Source: M0108 sp964523415
Lineage (GTDB): Bacteria > Pseudomonadota > Gammaproteobacteria > Chromatiales > Chromatiaceae
Direction of reading: 5' to 3'
Length of the DNA: 64,000 nt
Assembly (NCBI GenBank): GCA_964523415.1
Contig: CAZFZB010000002.1
Coordinates: forward strand, 16,143 to 80,142
The translations under genes were made by a program, and so were the position numbers. Within the stretch, counting starts at the first letter, position 1, and each line of letters begins with the position of its first letter. Under the pieces are notes generated by a model, which was not told the origin of the DNA, made no database searches, and saw only the letters and a program-made list of their open reading frames with translations. This document shows, one piece after another, positions 9,219-18,346 of the stretch.

Positions 9219-12200
9219 GTGTCCAAGAATATCCGTTTCAGATATGTGTTCTTGCCCTTGGCTTTCCTGGTGGTCATGGGAGGGCTGGGATACCTGTTTA
9301 CGAAGGAGGAACCCCAAAGGACCATTCGGGTTGGCTGGTATGAGCACACTTCACTCTCTACCCCTGATTCCATAACGGGTCGACCAAAGGGGTACCTGGT
9401 GGCACTACTGGAGCAGATCGCCAGCCTGGAGAACCTCCGTCTCGAATACGTCAAAACCACGCGATCGGCCTTATTAGAAGGGCTGCGTGGAGGAAAGGAT
9501 TTCCTTATGGCGATGCCGATCACGATATCCGAGGGCCGTAAGAAATATGCCGATTTTTCCTGGCCGGTCAGCAAATTCACATTAAAAATTGTTGGGCGGG
9601 CCGATCAGGTCCTCGGAAATCGGCATCTGGAGATGGAAAAGGTGGCCATGGGTTCCCTGCGGGGAGCTTTGCGTATGGAGATTCTCCAACAGTGGTATGA
9701 GACGGGATTGATCGCCAGAGCCGAATCCTTTGAAACCTCCGATGGCATGCTCGATGCCTTATTGACAGGAAAGGTGGATTTCATTCTAGATGAAGCGGAT
9801 TTTATAGATGCCCTCATGCTTCGTTATCCTGTAACGCTGGCACTGCTCGACAATCCAAACTTTGCTACGCCAGCCTTTTTTAAGGCATTTCCCGTTGCCC
9901 GGGGCAATAAATGGCTGCTGAATAAAGTCAATAATGGCCTTCGCCAGATCATGAATGATGGCACCTATTCCGGGATTTTTCACGAATACCATCCCCAGGC
10001 CCATTCACCCACATCACCATTTCTATCCCTAAGCCCAGCGACAACCCCGGGAGGTCACCTCCCCATTTTGGAGGTCGATGATAATTATAATGCCAAGGCC
10101 ATAATGGATAACTATTTCGATATGATATCAAATGAGTCCGAGGGCGTGCGGAACCAGACCAGCATAGATGCAATCGATCATTTCGTGAGTGAGGGCATGC
10201 GCGAATTTCAGGACAAATTGCGGCGCTCAAGGATACGCCTGAACGAACTATTACTGCTGATCGATGGTCAGCCTAAGTATGCACCATATTTCGCTGCATT
10301 TTATTACAGACAAGTGGATGATCTGAGAAAATCCTTCGAGGAGATCCGTGCCAATGTGGAGACCTATCGCCAGAAAATCGAACTTGAAAATATTCAGATG
10401 GTGAATAACTTCAAGATGATTAGGCTCCTGGAAATTCCCGAACCCGAATTGCTGTGGAAAAAGGAATGGATAGAAAAGAACTTCGATTCCGTAATTACCA
10501 GCGAGACCCGGTGGATCAGGCAAATCAGCGATCTATTGAGCAGGAGCGATGATTTACAGGACCAACTCAATGAAATCATGGTCAAAGCCGAAAGCGATAT
10601 TTTTGAAAATTACAGGGGATTCTATCTTCATCGCTTCAGTTTTCTGGGCAATAGCCCCGGGCAGGGTGGCTTTGCCTTCCAATGGCACGAGCTGTCTCGT
10701 AGCCTGAATAGCTGGGTCGTCACGCTACCTACCCAGTTCCTGGTGGTGGTGCCAAATCAATATTGGTGGCAGAGTCTTATGCGGCTCCTGGTGGCATCCA
10801 TTCTGACGGCCCTGATCCTGGCATGGGTAGCAGCGCGCTACCCTTGGATTCCACTCAAATCCAATCTTCACCTTTATATCATTCTCTGGCTTGGTATCTA
10901 TTTTTGGGTCGGAGCTGTCAATCTTCCAAGTACCAATGGCAACTTGCTTTATTCATTCGCCACGCTATTTCTAAGCCTGGCGGTCATGGAGGCAGCATGG
11001 AGGTTGCGTGGGCAAGGCCATTTGGAGAATGCGCACAATCCCTTCTTGCTCAACTTGATTTCCCTTTTTCTGATCGATTTTGTAACGGATCTCCTGGCAC
11101 CGTATCGAGTTCTTTTGTCAGTATTGCTGGTGCTAGCGGCCATCAATATGGCCTGGTTTGGCTATACCGCAAGTTCTAAGAGCCGCATTCGGAAAAGGGA
11201 TATCGACTCCGTGTTGGTGATTGGGGGCAGCCTTTGGTTGGCTACTGGCATAGCCGCCTGGCTGGGTTATCTTTACCCCGCCATGTTTATTTCGGTGTTC
11301 GGGGTATTGGGTCTGGGCGTATTCTATGCCGGTAGTATTTTTACTCACTCGCTTCTTGATATTTCCAAAAGATTATCCGGTACCCGAAGGTCTCTGGCGA
11401 GTTTTATTTCAACGCTGGTTATTCCATTTCTATGGCTTGGTCTGTTAGCGGGTAGCATCCATTGGTCGGCGAATATTTTTAATGCTAATTGGTTTTTTGT
11501 TAATCTTTACGATGTCGATTTAATACCAAGTCTTGCGGTCAAGATCAGTCTGCGGACCGTGCTTCTGCTGACTTTATGCGGTTTGTTGTTAAAATATTTT
11601 CTGAATTGGCTTGGGGAAATCCTGATCGCAATTTCAGACTCCCGTCAACTGGATCTGGTCTCTTTGAATTCAACCTTTTTGGTCATTCGCTACCTGGTAT
11701 GGATACTCTTCGCAATTTTCGTCACGGCCTCCCTTGGCATTGACTGGGATAACCTGAAATGGATCGTGGGCGGTCTGAGTGTCGGCTTTGGGTTTGCCCT
11801 CAAGGATATCCTTGAAAACTTCTTTTCTGGGGTCATAGTGCTGCTGGGGAAGCAGGTTCGCCCCGGCGATACCATCGAATTTGGCTCCGTCTACGGTAAA
11901 ATCGAGAAAATCAATATTCGCGCGACCTTTATCAAGACGGAAGATAATGCTCTGATTGCGATACCTAATAGTCAGATCGTCTCCAAGGAATTCCGTAACT
12001 GGACCTTGAATGGCCATATCCGTCGCAACGAGTTTGAGGTAGGTGTCGCCTATGGCTCGGATATTCCAGTGGTCATCGAGGCCATGCTGGAGGTCATGAA
12101 TTCCTCGAACCTGGTCCTGAAGGTGATCCCACCCGATGTCCTGTTCGTGGATTTTGCTGGTAGCTCCATACAATTGCGGGCCCGGTATTGGGTCCATGTC

Positions 12201-12338
12201 GATAATAGGACCAAATCCGCCAGCGTACTGAGACGGGGCATGGAGGAGGTATTTAGGGCCCGGGGGATTGTCATTCCCTTCCCCCAACTCGATGTCCATT
12301 GCGATATCCCTCCCTCGTTGCTGCCAGGATGCCGCTAG
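9219..12338 (+). CDS. Substrate-binding domain fused to an MscS-type mechanosensitive channel
   Basis: A 1039-residue inner-membrane protein starting with GTG. After a membrane anchor (9-27) comes a periplasmic solute-binding domain of the SBP_bac_3 type (about 34-256: RTIRVGWYEH, a GYLVALLEQIA segment, SEGRKKYADFSWP). A charged, probably coiled-coil stretch follows (about 290-480), then roughly ten hydrophobic segments (about 515-860). The MscS pore and beta domain is at the end (about 780-1030), with GFGFALKDILENFFSG and a long RPGDTIEFGSVYGKI strand. The layout implies a channel whose gating may respond to a periplasmic ligand. Codon use is clearly AT-richer than in neighbouring genes (for example 11470-11620), which suggests acquisition. 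No gene is coupled to it. Confidence 0.88.
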   Translation: MSKNIRFRYVFLPLAFLVVMGGLGYLFTKEEPQRTIRVGWYEHTSLSTPDSITGRPKGYLVALLEQIASLENLRLEYVKTTRSALLEGLRGGKDFLMAMPITISEGRKKYADFSWPVSKFTLKIVGRADQVLGNRHLEMEKVAMGSLRGALRMEILQQWYETGLIARAESFETSDGMLDALLTGKVDFILDEADFIDALMLRYPVTLALLDNPNFATPAFFKAFPVARGNKWLLNKVNNGLRQIMNDGTYSGIFHEYHPQAHSPTSPFLSLSPATTPGGHLPILEVDDNYNAKAIMDNYFDMISNESEGVRNQTSIDAIDHFVSEGMREFQDKLRRSRIRLNELLLLIDGQPKYAPYFAAFYYRQVDDLRKSFEEIRANVETYRQKIELENIQMVNNFKMIRLLEIPEPELLWKKEWIEKNFDSVITSETRWIRQISDLLSRSDDLQDQLNEIMVKAESDIFENYRGFYLHRFSFLGNSPGQGGFAFQWHELSRSLNSWVVTLPTQFLVVVPNQYWWQSLMRLLVASILTALILAWVAARYPWIPLKSNLHLYIILWLGIYFWVGAVNLPSTNGNLLYSFATLFLSLAVMEAAWRLRGQGHLENAHNPFLLNLISLFLIDFVTDLLAPYRVLLSVLLVLAAINMAWFGYTASSKSRIRKRDIDSVLVIGGSLWLATGIAAWLGYLYPAMFISVFGVLGLGVFYAGSIFTHSLLDISKRLSGTRRSLASFISTLVIPFLWLGLLAGSIHWSANIFNANWFFVNLYDVDLIPSLAVKISLRTVLLLTLCGLLLKYFLNWLGEILIAISDSRQLDLVSLNSTFLVIRYLVWILFAIFVTASLGIDWDNLKWIVGGLSVGFGFALKDILENFFSGVIVLLGKQVRPGDTIEFGSVYGKIEKINIRATFIKTEDNALIAIPNSQIVSKEFRNWTLNGHIRRNEFEVGVAYGSDIPVVIEAMLEVMNSSNLVLKVIPPDVLFVDFAGSSIQLRARYWVHVDNRTKSASVLRRGMEEVFRARGIVIPFPQLDVHCDIPPSLLPGCR

Positions 12339-12425
12339 ATCATCCACCAGGGTCCGGAATCACCACCAGCCCTGTCTGATACCCTATCGATTTCCGTTCC
12401 ATTCGACCCGAATTCCTGCTCATCC

Positions 12426-14243
12426 ATGCCTAATCGCCCCCTCCGCTACCTCGTTCACCCAGTTTCACCCCAGGGGCACCGATTCGCCGTTGAGCTTCAC
12501 ATCGACTCGACCCGGTGCGAGCCCCTCTTGCTGTCCCTGCCGGCCTGGACCCCGGGCAGTTACATGATCAGGGACTTCGCGCGCAACATCCTGTGCATCG
12601 AGGTCAGTGATGAGGCGGGTCCACTAACCCTGGAGAAGCTCGACAAACAGACCTGGCGCCTGGTCTCCCGCGGGATTGCGGTTAGGGTGCGGATGGAGGT
12701 TTATGCCTGGGATCTCAGCGTGCGCGCCGCCCATCTAGATGATAGCCATGGCTATTTCAATGGTGCCAGCCTGTTTTTGCGAGTCGGCGGCCGGGTGGAT
12801 GCCCCTTGCCAGTTGGAGATCCTCCGCCCCTCCGGGGACCGCTATGCGGACTGGCGCCTGGCTACCAGCCTCAAATCCCGGGGGGCGGAGCCCTTTGGTT
12901 TTGGTCATTACGAAGCCGATGACTACGAGGATCTCATTGATCACCCCGTGGAGATGGGGGTGTTCAGCCTGCTTCATTTTAGTGTGCGAGGGGTACCGCA
13001 CTGGCTTGCCCTGACGGGTCGGTATTGGGCCGACGAGTCTCGGCTTCAGCGGGATTTGTCGCGTATTTGCGGGGCCCATGCTGCCCTTTTCGGGGAACTG
13101 CCCCATGACCGCTATCTCTTCCTGGTACAGGTGACGGCGGATGGTTACGGGGGTCTGGAGCATTGCTACTCCTCCAGTTTGCTCTGCGCCCGCGATGACC
13201 TCCCGGCCTTGGGCAAGGAAAATGCCACTCCGGGTTACCGACGTTTTTTAGGCCTGTGCAGCCACGAATATTTCCATCTATGGCACGTCAAGCGGATCCG
13301 TCCCCTTGCCTTCTTGGGTTCAGGGTTGGGGCAGGAGGTCCACACACGCCTGCTCTGGGTTTTCGAAGGCATCACCTCCTATTACGACGAACTGGCCCTG
13401 GTGCGGTGTGGCTGCATCGATGAGAAGGAGTATCTCGCATTGCTGGCCGAGGCTATCAGCCGGGTATTGCGTAACCCCGGCCGTAGGGTGCAAACCCTGG
13501 CTGAGTCGAGCTTCGATGCCTGGACCAAGTTTTACCGGCAGGATGAGAACAGTCCCAACGTCATCGTCAGCTATTACGCCAAGGGGGCCCTGGTGGCCCT
13601 GGCCTTGGATTTGCTGATCCGTGGGGAAACAGCAGGTGCCCTGTCTCTGGATAACGTCATGCGCAGCCTCTGGGATCGTTACGGCCGGACTGGTATCGGC
13701 CTGGGGGAGAGGGGTTTTGAGGCCTTGGCGGAGGAGGTGACGGGCCTGGCCCTGGGACCATTTTTCCATAGGGCACTGGACACCACCGAGGATCTGGATC
13801 TGGTAGGGCCCTTGGCGGCCATGGGCATCGGGATGCGCTTGCGGGCGGCTCTTCATGCCAAGGATCTCGGCGGCCTGGCTGAGGGTGCCGCGGATAGTCA
13901 GGCCTCTCCTACCTTGGGTATTCGCCTGAAACCTGAGGGCTCAGAGCCCGTGATTGCCCATGTCCTCTCGGGCGGTCCGGCCCTTGAGGCGGGATTGGCG
14001 TCCGGGGATACCCTGGTGGCATGCGATGGTCTGCGCATCACCCGCGACAACCTGGATAAACTGTTGCAGGCGGGGGATGAGTGTCGGGAGGTCGAGATCT
14101 TTGCCTTCCGGCGCGATGAACTCCAAAGCCGCCGGGTACGATTGGCCCCGGCTCCTTTGGATACCTGCGAGCTCTGGTTGCTGGAGGATGTCCCCGAAGA
14201 GAGTCGCGAGCGGCGTGCTGCCTGGCTGGGGCTTGGGGGCTGA
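12426..14243 (+). CDS. M61 family metallopeptidase with C-terminal PDZ domain
   Basis: A 605-residue member of the M61 (glycyl aminopeptidase) family. The N-terminal beta domain has PAWTPGSYMIRDFARNI, and the thermolysin-like catalytic domain carries the zinc motif HEYFH (H280, E281, H284) with the downstream WVFEGITSYYDEL containing the third ligand Glu. A PDZ domain sits near the C-terminus (about 495-580: PVIAHVLSGGPALEAGLASGD). No clear signal peptide is seen, so a cytoplasmic location is likely, although some relatives are exported. The stop lies 7 bases before the birA start, suggesting co-transcription. There is no strong ribosome-binding site before the ATG. The physiological substrate is unknown. 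Confidence 0.9.
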   Translation: MPNRPLRYLVHPVSPQGHRFAVELHIDSTRCEPLLLSLPAWTPGSYMIRDFARNILCIEVSDEAGPLTLEKLDKQTWRLVSRGIAVRVRMEVYAWDLSVRAAHLDDSHGYFNGASLFLRVGGRVDAPCQLEILRPSGDRYADWRLATSLKSRGAEPFGFGHYEADDYEDLIDHPVEMGVFSLLHFSVRGVPHWLALTGRYWADESRLQRDLSRICGAHAALFGELPHDRYLFLVQVTADGYGGLEHCYSSSLLCARDDLPALGKENATPGYRRFLGLCSHEYFHLWHVKRIRPLAFLGSGLGQEVHTRLLWVFEGITSYYDELALVRCGCIDEKEYLALLAEAISRVLRNPGRRVQTLAESSFDAWTKFYRQDENSPNVIVSYYAKGALVALALDLLIRGETAGALSLDNVMRSLWDRYGRTGIGLGERGFEALAEEVTGLALGPFFHRALDTTEDLDLVGPLAAMGIGMRLRAALHAKDLGGLAEGAADSQASPTLGIRLKPEGSEPVIAHVLSGGPALEAGLASGDTLVACDGLRITRDNLDKLLQAGDECREVEIFAFRRDELQSRRVRLAPAPLDTCELWLLEDVPEESRERRAAWLGLGG

Positions 14244-14250
14244 AGGCGCC

Positions 14251-15267
14251 GTGGAGACCCATCTGCGGTTGGTGCGGCAACTGGCGGATGGCCGGTACCA
14301 TTCTGGCGAGGCCCTGGCCAGCAACCTGGGCCTGAGCCGGGCCGCGATCTGGAAGGCGGTGCACAAGGCCAGTGAGCGCCTGGGGTTGGAGATCGAATCG
14401 CGCCAAGGAAAAGGCTATCGATTGGTGGCGGCCCTGGAATTGCTGGATCCAGAGCGATTGTTGAGTGGCATGAGCCCCGAGGGCCGTCGTCGGATCAGCC
14501 GGCTCGATCTGTTCGTCGACCTCGATTCCACCAACGCCCACCTTCTGACCGCGGGTCAGGCCGGCGCCCCCAGCGGCACCCTATGCCTCGCCGAGCGCCA
14601 AACCGCCGGACGCGGTCGGCGGGGCCGCGCCTGGGTCTCGCCCTTCGGCACCAACCTCTATCTATCCCTGCTATGGCGTTTTCCCGGCGGACCAGGCGAA
14701 CTGGGTGGCCTCGGTCTGGCTGCTGGTGCGGCCTTGGCCCAGGTTCTGGAGGAGGCGGGCGTGGCGGGCATCGGCCTCAAATGGCCTAACGACCTCCTGT
14801 GGAGACGCCGCAAACTGGGGGGGCTCCTGGTGGAGGTCGCCGCCGAGGCCCAGGGACCGAGTTTGGTGGTCGTTGGGCTTGGCCTCAACACCCGTCTGTA
14901 TGGCGATCAGGGCCAGGGCATCGACCAGCCCTGGGTCGATCTGAATGAAATCCTGGGGCCCGGGGGCTATAGCCGTAACCAACTGGCCGCGCACCTGGCG
15001 GAGGCCCTGACCGCCACACTGGAGGTCTTTGGAGGCGAGGGTCTGGCCCCTTTTCTGCCGCTCTGGAACCATTATGACCTCTATCGGGGCGAGGAGGTCG
15101 AGATCCGCCTGGGGGATCACCTCATCCAGGGTATCCAGGCCGGCATCACGGCACAGGGTACCCTCAGGTTGGAGGTGGCAGGCGAGACCCGGATCTTTAC
15201 GAGTGGGGAGGTGAGCTTGCGACCAGCCCCCTCGGAGGCTGTCCGGGATAGGTCCTTGACCGGTTAA
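14251..15267 (+). CDS. birA: Bifunctional biotin-[acetyl-CoA-carboxylase] ligase / biotin operon repressor
   Basis: Activates biotin to biotinyl-5'-AMP, attaches it to the AccB biotin carrier, and in its holo form represses biotin genes. From the GTG at 14251 it has 338 residues. An N-terminal winged helix-turn-helix (about 3-60, LGLSRAAIWKAVHKA) is present, so this is the regulatory type. The catalytic core carries GRGRRGRAWVSP, the LKWPNDLL motif and GLLVEV, and an SH3-like C-terminal domain follows. The longer upstream reading frame overlaps the M61 gene and was rejected in favour of the GTG 7 bases after its stop. The 3' end overlaps the convergent PsiE-like gene by 4 bases. Confidence 0.94.
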   Translation: METHLRLVRQLADGRYHSGEALASNLGLSRAAIWKAVHKASERLGLEIESRQGKGYRLVAALELLDPERLLSGMSPEGRRRISRLDLFVDLDSTNAHLLTAGQAGAPSGTLCLAERQTAGRGRRGRAWVSPFGTNLYLSLLWRFPGGPGELGGLGLAAGAALAQVLEEAGVAGIGLKWPNDLLWRRRKLGGLLVEVAAEAQGPSLVVVGLGLNTRLYGDQGQGIDQPWVDLNEILGPGGYSRNQLAAHLAEALTATLEVFGGEGLAPFLPLWNHYDLYRGEEVEIRLGDHLIQGIQAGITAQGTLRLEVAGETRIFTSGEVSLRPAPSEAVRDRSLTG

Positions 15268-15728
15268 GATTTTTTGGAGATCAGCCAGTAGGTCAGGCCC
15301 AGGGCCAGCAGGGTTGTGCCCGAGGCCAGGATATAGTCCGCGGATACCTTTTCAAAATCCAGGACTATGATTTTACGGCAGATAGCCATGAGGGCGGTGG
15401 CGATGACCAGTTGAACTGGAAGGACATCGGCTCCCAGGTAGAGACGGATGTTGACGAAGATTTCGATGGCAATCAGGACCGCCAGGAAGGCACCGAAGGT
15501 CTCGAACAGGTTGCTGATATTGAGGAGCAGGATGGGTGGCTCGCTCAGCCGCTGGTAGAGGATCCAGACGACATCCGCCACCCCCCAGACGATGACCAGG
15601 CCCATGAGCACCGCCAGCACCCGGACGGAGGCGCGGATCAGGAGATGCAAGTGGCGGATCAGGGGATCCTCGTGTTCCGGGGGCAGTTCTTCATGGATGA
15701 CTTTGCGGTGCAGGTCTGGGTCGCTCAT
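15264..15728 (-). CDS. PsiE-like phosphate-starvation-inducible membrane protein
   Basis: A 154-residue inner-membrane protein with a polar N-terminus (about 1-28) and four hydrophobic segments (about 33-60, 70-92, 98-118, 133-150). Arrangement and length match the PsiE family, known in E. coli as a phosphate-starvation-induced protein of unknown mechanism. Its end overlaps birA by 4 bases in convergent orientation. No Pho box was recognised in the 134-bp gap upstream, so phosphate control here is only by analogy. Confidence 0.75.
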   Translation of the reverse strand: MSDPDLHRKVIHEELPPEHEDPLIRHLHLLIRASVRVLAVLMGLVIVWGVADVVWILYQRLSEPPILLLNISNLFETFGAFLAVLIAIEIFVNIRLYLGADVLPVQLVIATALMAICRKIIVLDFEKVSADYILASGTTLLALGLTYWLISKKS

Positions 15729-15862
15729 GGCAATTCCTTGGGGCTAGTGCCGGCTAATAGTTGGGAACAAAAGGGGCAGGGTGGGGCAAAGGGGGTTGGT
15801 GGCCTCGCTGTCCAGCCGATCCCATCCCGATGCCCCGGGACTTAACCCCTGAATCCCGTGCC

Positions 15863-16870
15863 TCAATGGATCCAAAGGGGCCCCTCCTGCATGGCGGCAA
15901 TTTGCTCGCGCAACTCCAGGATACGATCCTGCCAGTAGCGCTGGGTGTTGAACCAGGGAAAGGCAAGGGGGAAGGCCGGATCCTGCCAGCGCCGTGCAAT
16001 CCAGGCGCTGTAATGAAGAAGGCGCAGGGTGCGCAGGGCCTCCAGGAGATGCAGTTCCCGCAGATTGAATTCGCGAAAATCCTCATAGCCGGCTAGCAGA
16101 TGGCCCAGACCCATCGACATCTCCTGACGGTCCCCAGACAGCAGCATCCAGAGGTCCTGCACCGCGGGCCCCATGCGGCTGTCGTCGAAATCGACGAAGT
16201 GGGGTCCGGCATCCGTCCAGAGGAGATTACCGGCATGGCAATCACCATGCAGGCGCAGGTAGCGGATGGGGCCTGCGCGATCGAAAAGCCGCCTCACCTC
16301 CTCCAAGGCATGGGCCGAAACGCCCTCATAGGTGGTGCGCAGCTCCGCTGGGAGCCAGTTATGTGCCAGCAGAAAGGCGCGTGGCTCCTCCCCGAAGCTG
16401 GCGATGTCCAGGGTGGGCCGGGCCTGGAAGGGGCCTATCTCTCCAAGGGCGTGGATCCTACCCAAGAAGCGTCCCAGCCATGTCAATACCCTGGGGTCGC
16501 CCAGTTCTGGTGCGCGGCCACCATGGCGTGGGCTCAGGGAGAAGCGGTAACCGCCATGGGCGTGGAGTGTCTGGCCCTGGATGGCGAGGGGCGGGACCGC
16601 CGGGATTTCCCGTTCCGCCAGTTCCCGGGAGAAGCCGTGTTCCTCCAGAATGGCTGCATCAGACCAGCGGCCGGGCCGGTAGAACTTGGCGATGAGTGGT
16701 GAACCCTCCTCGATGCCGACCTGATAGACCCGATTTTCATAGCTATTGAGCGCCAACAGCCTCCCATCGGTGTCCAGCCCCAGGGATTCGATCGCGTCTA
16801 GAATGCGATCGGGGGTCAGATCGGCGTAGGGTTTTTCATCAGTTGCGGTGGCGGATTTCTCCCTCTTCAC
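15863..16870 (-). CDS. srkA: Stress response serine/threonine kinase SrkA (YihE/RdoA family)
   Basis: A 335-residue APH-fold kinase. The aminoglycoside-phosphotransferase-like core has a Lys-containing LIAKFYRPGRW strand near residue 60, the catalytic loop LHGDCHAGNLLW, and the metal-binding FVDFDDSRMGPAVQDLWML. In E. coli the family acts as a cytoplasmic Ser/Thr kinase that protects against envelope and oxidative stress. I chose the GTG at 16870 because it overlaps the dapE stop (GTGA), indicating translational coupling to the dap cluster; the longer reading frame upstream lies inside dapE. The functional link to lysine synthesis is unclear and may only be transcriptional. Confidence 0.88.
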   Translation of the reverse strand: MKREKSATATDEKPYADLTPDRILDAIESLGLDTDGRLLALNSYENRVYQVGIEEGSPLIAKFYRPGRWSDAAILEEHGFSRELAEREIPAVPPLAIQGQTLHAHGGYRFSLSPRHGGRAPELGDPRVLTWLGRFLGRIHALGEIGPFQARPTLDIASFGEEPRAFLLAHNWLPAELRTTYEGVSAHALEEVRRLFDRAGPIRYLRLHGDCHAGNLLWTDAGPHFVDFDDSRMGPAVQDLWMLLSGDRQEMSMGLGHLLAGYEDFREFNLRELHLLEALRTLRLLHYSAWIARRWQDPAFPLAFPWFNTQRYWQDRILELREQIAAMQEGPLWIH

Positions 16871-17994
16871 AACAGCAGCTTCTCCAGGATCCGCTGATAA
16901 AGGGCGGAGAGCTGATCCAGCTCCTCGATGCCTATACACTCGTCGATCTGATGGATGCTGGCATTGATCGCGCCCAATTCCAGAACCTGGGCCCCGGTGG
17001 GGGCAATGAAGCGACCGTCGGAGGTGCCACCCACGGTAGAAGGCTCGGGCCGGTAGCCGAGGATCTCCTCTACCGCCGTGGAGACGGCCTCGACCAGGTC
17101 GCCGGCGGGGGTCAGAAAGGGGTTGCCTGACAGGCGCCAGCTAAGCTCATAATCGAGTCCGCCCCGGTCCAGGATGGCGGCGACGCGCTGCTGGATGGTG
17201 TCGGCATCCAATTCCGTGGAAAAGCGCAGGTTGAACTGGGCGGTGAGGGTCCCGGGGATCACGTTCTCAGCCCCGGTACCCGTGTTGAGGTTGGCGATTT
17301 GGAAGCTGGTGGGCGGGAAGAAGTCATTGCCCTGATCCCACTCCTCGTCGACCAACTCTACCAAACAGGGGGCCAGGGCATGCAAGGGATTGAGGGCGCG
17401 ATGTGGATAGGCGACATGGCCCTGTTTGCCGATAACCTTCAGAAATCCGCTGAGGCTGCCACGGCGTCCGACCTTAATGGTGTCGGCAAGGCGTTCGTGA
17501 CTGGAGGGTTCGCCTACCAGACACCAGTTGATCTTTTCCCCGCGTCCCTCCAGGGTTTCGACCACTCGCGCCGTGCCATCGACCGCGGGGCCCTCCTCGT
17601 CACTGGTGATGAGAAAGGCGATAGAGCCGGGATGGTCCGGGTGGTCGCGGACGAAGTCCTCGACGGCGGTAACCATCGCCGCGATTTCGCCCTTCATGTC
17701 GCAGGCGCCGCGTCCATAGAGCAGGCCGTTGCGAATCTCGGGCACGAAGGGGTCCGAGGCCCATTCCTCCCGGGGGCCGGTCGGCACCACGTCGGTGTGA
17801 CCGGCGAAGCAGAAGAGGGGAGCCTGATCGCCTCGGCGCGCCCAAAGGTTCGTCACCTCGTTGAAGGGCATGGGTTCGATGTGAAATCCTAGAGCGGCCA
17901 GGCGCCGGGCGATCAGGTCCTGGCAGCCCCCGTCCTCGGGGGTGATGGAGGGACGGCTCAGGAGTTCCTGAGCCAGGGCGACCGTGGCTGTCAT
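16867..17994 (-). CDS. dapE: Succinyl-diaminopimelate desuccinylase
   Basis: Hydrolyses N-succinyl-LL-diaminopimelate to LL-diaminopimelate and succinate in the lysine/meso-DAP pathway. It is a dinuclear-zinc cytoplasmic enzyme of the M20 family with 375 residues. Metal and catalytic motifs are in order: FAGHTDVVPTG with its His, GRGACDMKG with the bridging Asp, TSDEEGPA with the catalytic Glu pair, and the GGTSDGRFIA loop. The ATG at 17994 overlaps the stop of the upstream ArsC-like gene by 4 bases (ATGA), and its own TGA overlaps the srkA GTG. A longer frame to 18189 was rejected because it reads through the upstream gene. Confidence 0.95.
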   Translation of the reverse strand: MTATVALAQELLSRPSITPEDGGCQDLIARRLAALGFHIEPMPFNEVTNLWARRGDQAPLFCFAGHTDVVPTGPREEWASDPFVPEIRNGLLYGRGACDMKGEIAAMVTAVEDFVRDHPDHPGSIAFLITSDEEGPAVDGTARVVETLEGRGEKINWCLVGEPSSHERLADTIKVGRRGSLSGFLKVIGKQGHVAYPHRALNPLHALAPCLVELVDEEWDQGNDFFPPTSFQIANLNTGTGAENVIPGTLTAQFNLRFSTELDADTIQQRVAAILDRGGLDYELSWRLSGNPFLTPAGDLVEAVSTAVEEILGYRPEPSTVGGTSDGRFIAPTGAQVLELGAINASIHQIDECIGIEELDQLSALYQRILEKLLL

Positions 17995-18338
17995 GAGGGG
18001 AAGATCTCGGCGTAGGCGGGCTCGGAGAAGCCCAGATAGCGGGCCTCGCCCGTGTCGAGCAGGGGCCGGCGGATGATGGCGGGTGTGGAGACCATGACAC
18101 GGATGGCGCCGTCCTCGTCCAGACCCTCGCGGATCTCGACCGGCAGTTTGCGCCACATCATGCCCTGACGATTGAGCAACTTCTCCCAACCCAGTTCGGC
18201 AACCCAGGCGCGAACCTGGCTTTCGTCCAGGCCCTGCCTCTTGTAGTCGTGGAAGTCATAGGCAATGCCTCGCTCGTCGAGCCAACGCCGGGCCTTCTTC
18301 ATGCTGTCGCAGTTGGGAATGCCGTAGAGTCTGACCAT
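17991..18338 (-). CDS. ArsC/Spx-family protein, YffB-like
   Basis: A 115-residue thioredoxin-fold protein of the ArsC/Spx/YffB family, with YGIPNCDSMKKARRWL at the N-terminus (Cys10, the position of the redox Cys) and a DFHDYKRQGL segment. It lacks the extra cysteines of true arsenate reductases, and no ars genes are nearby, so arsenate reduction is unlikely. It lies between dapD (8-base gap) and dapE (4-base overlap), the same neighbourhood as yffB-dapE in enterobacteria, which hints at a conserved but unexplained link. Function not established. Confidence 0.85.
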   Translation of the reverse strand: MVRLYGIPNCDSMKKARRWLDERGIAYDFHDYKRQGLDESQVRAWVAELGWEKLLNRQGMMWRKLPVEIREGLDEDGAIRVMVSTPAIIRRPLLDTGEARYLGFSEPAYAEIFPS

Positions 18339-18346
18339 GGGTCCCC

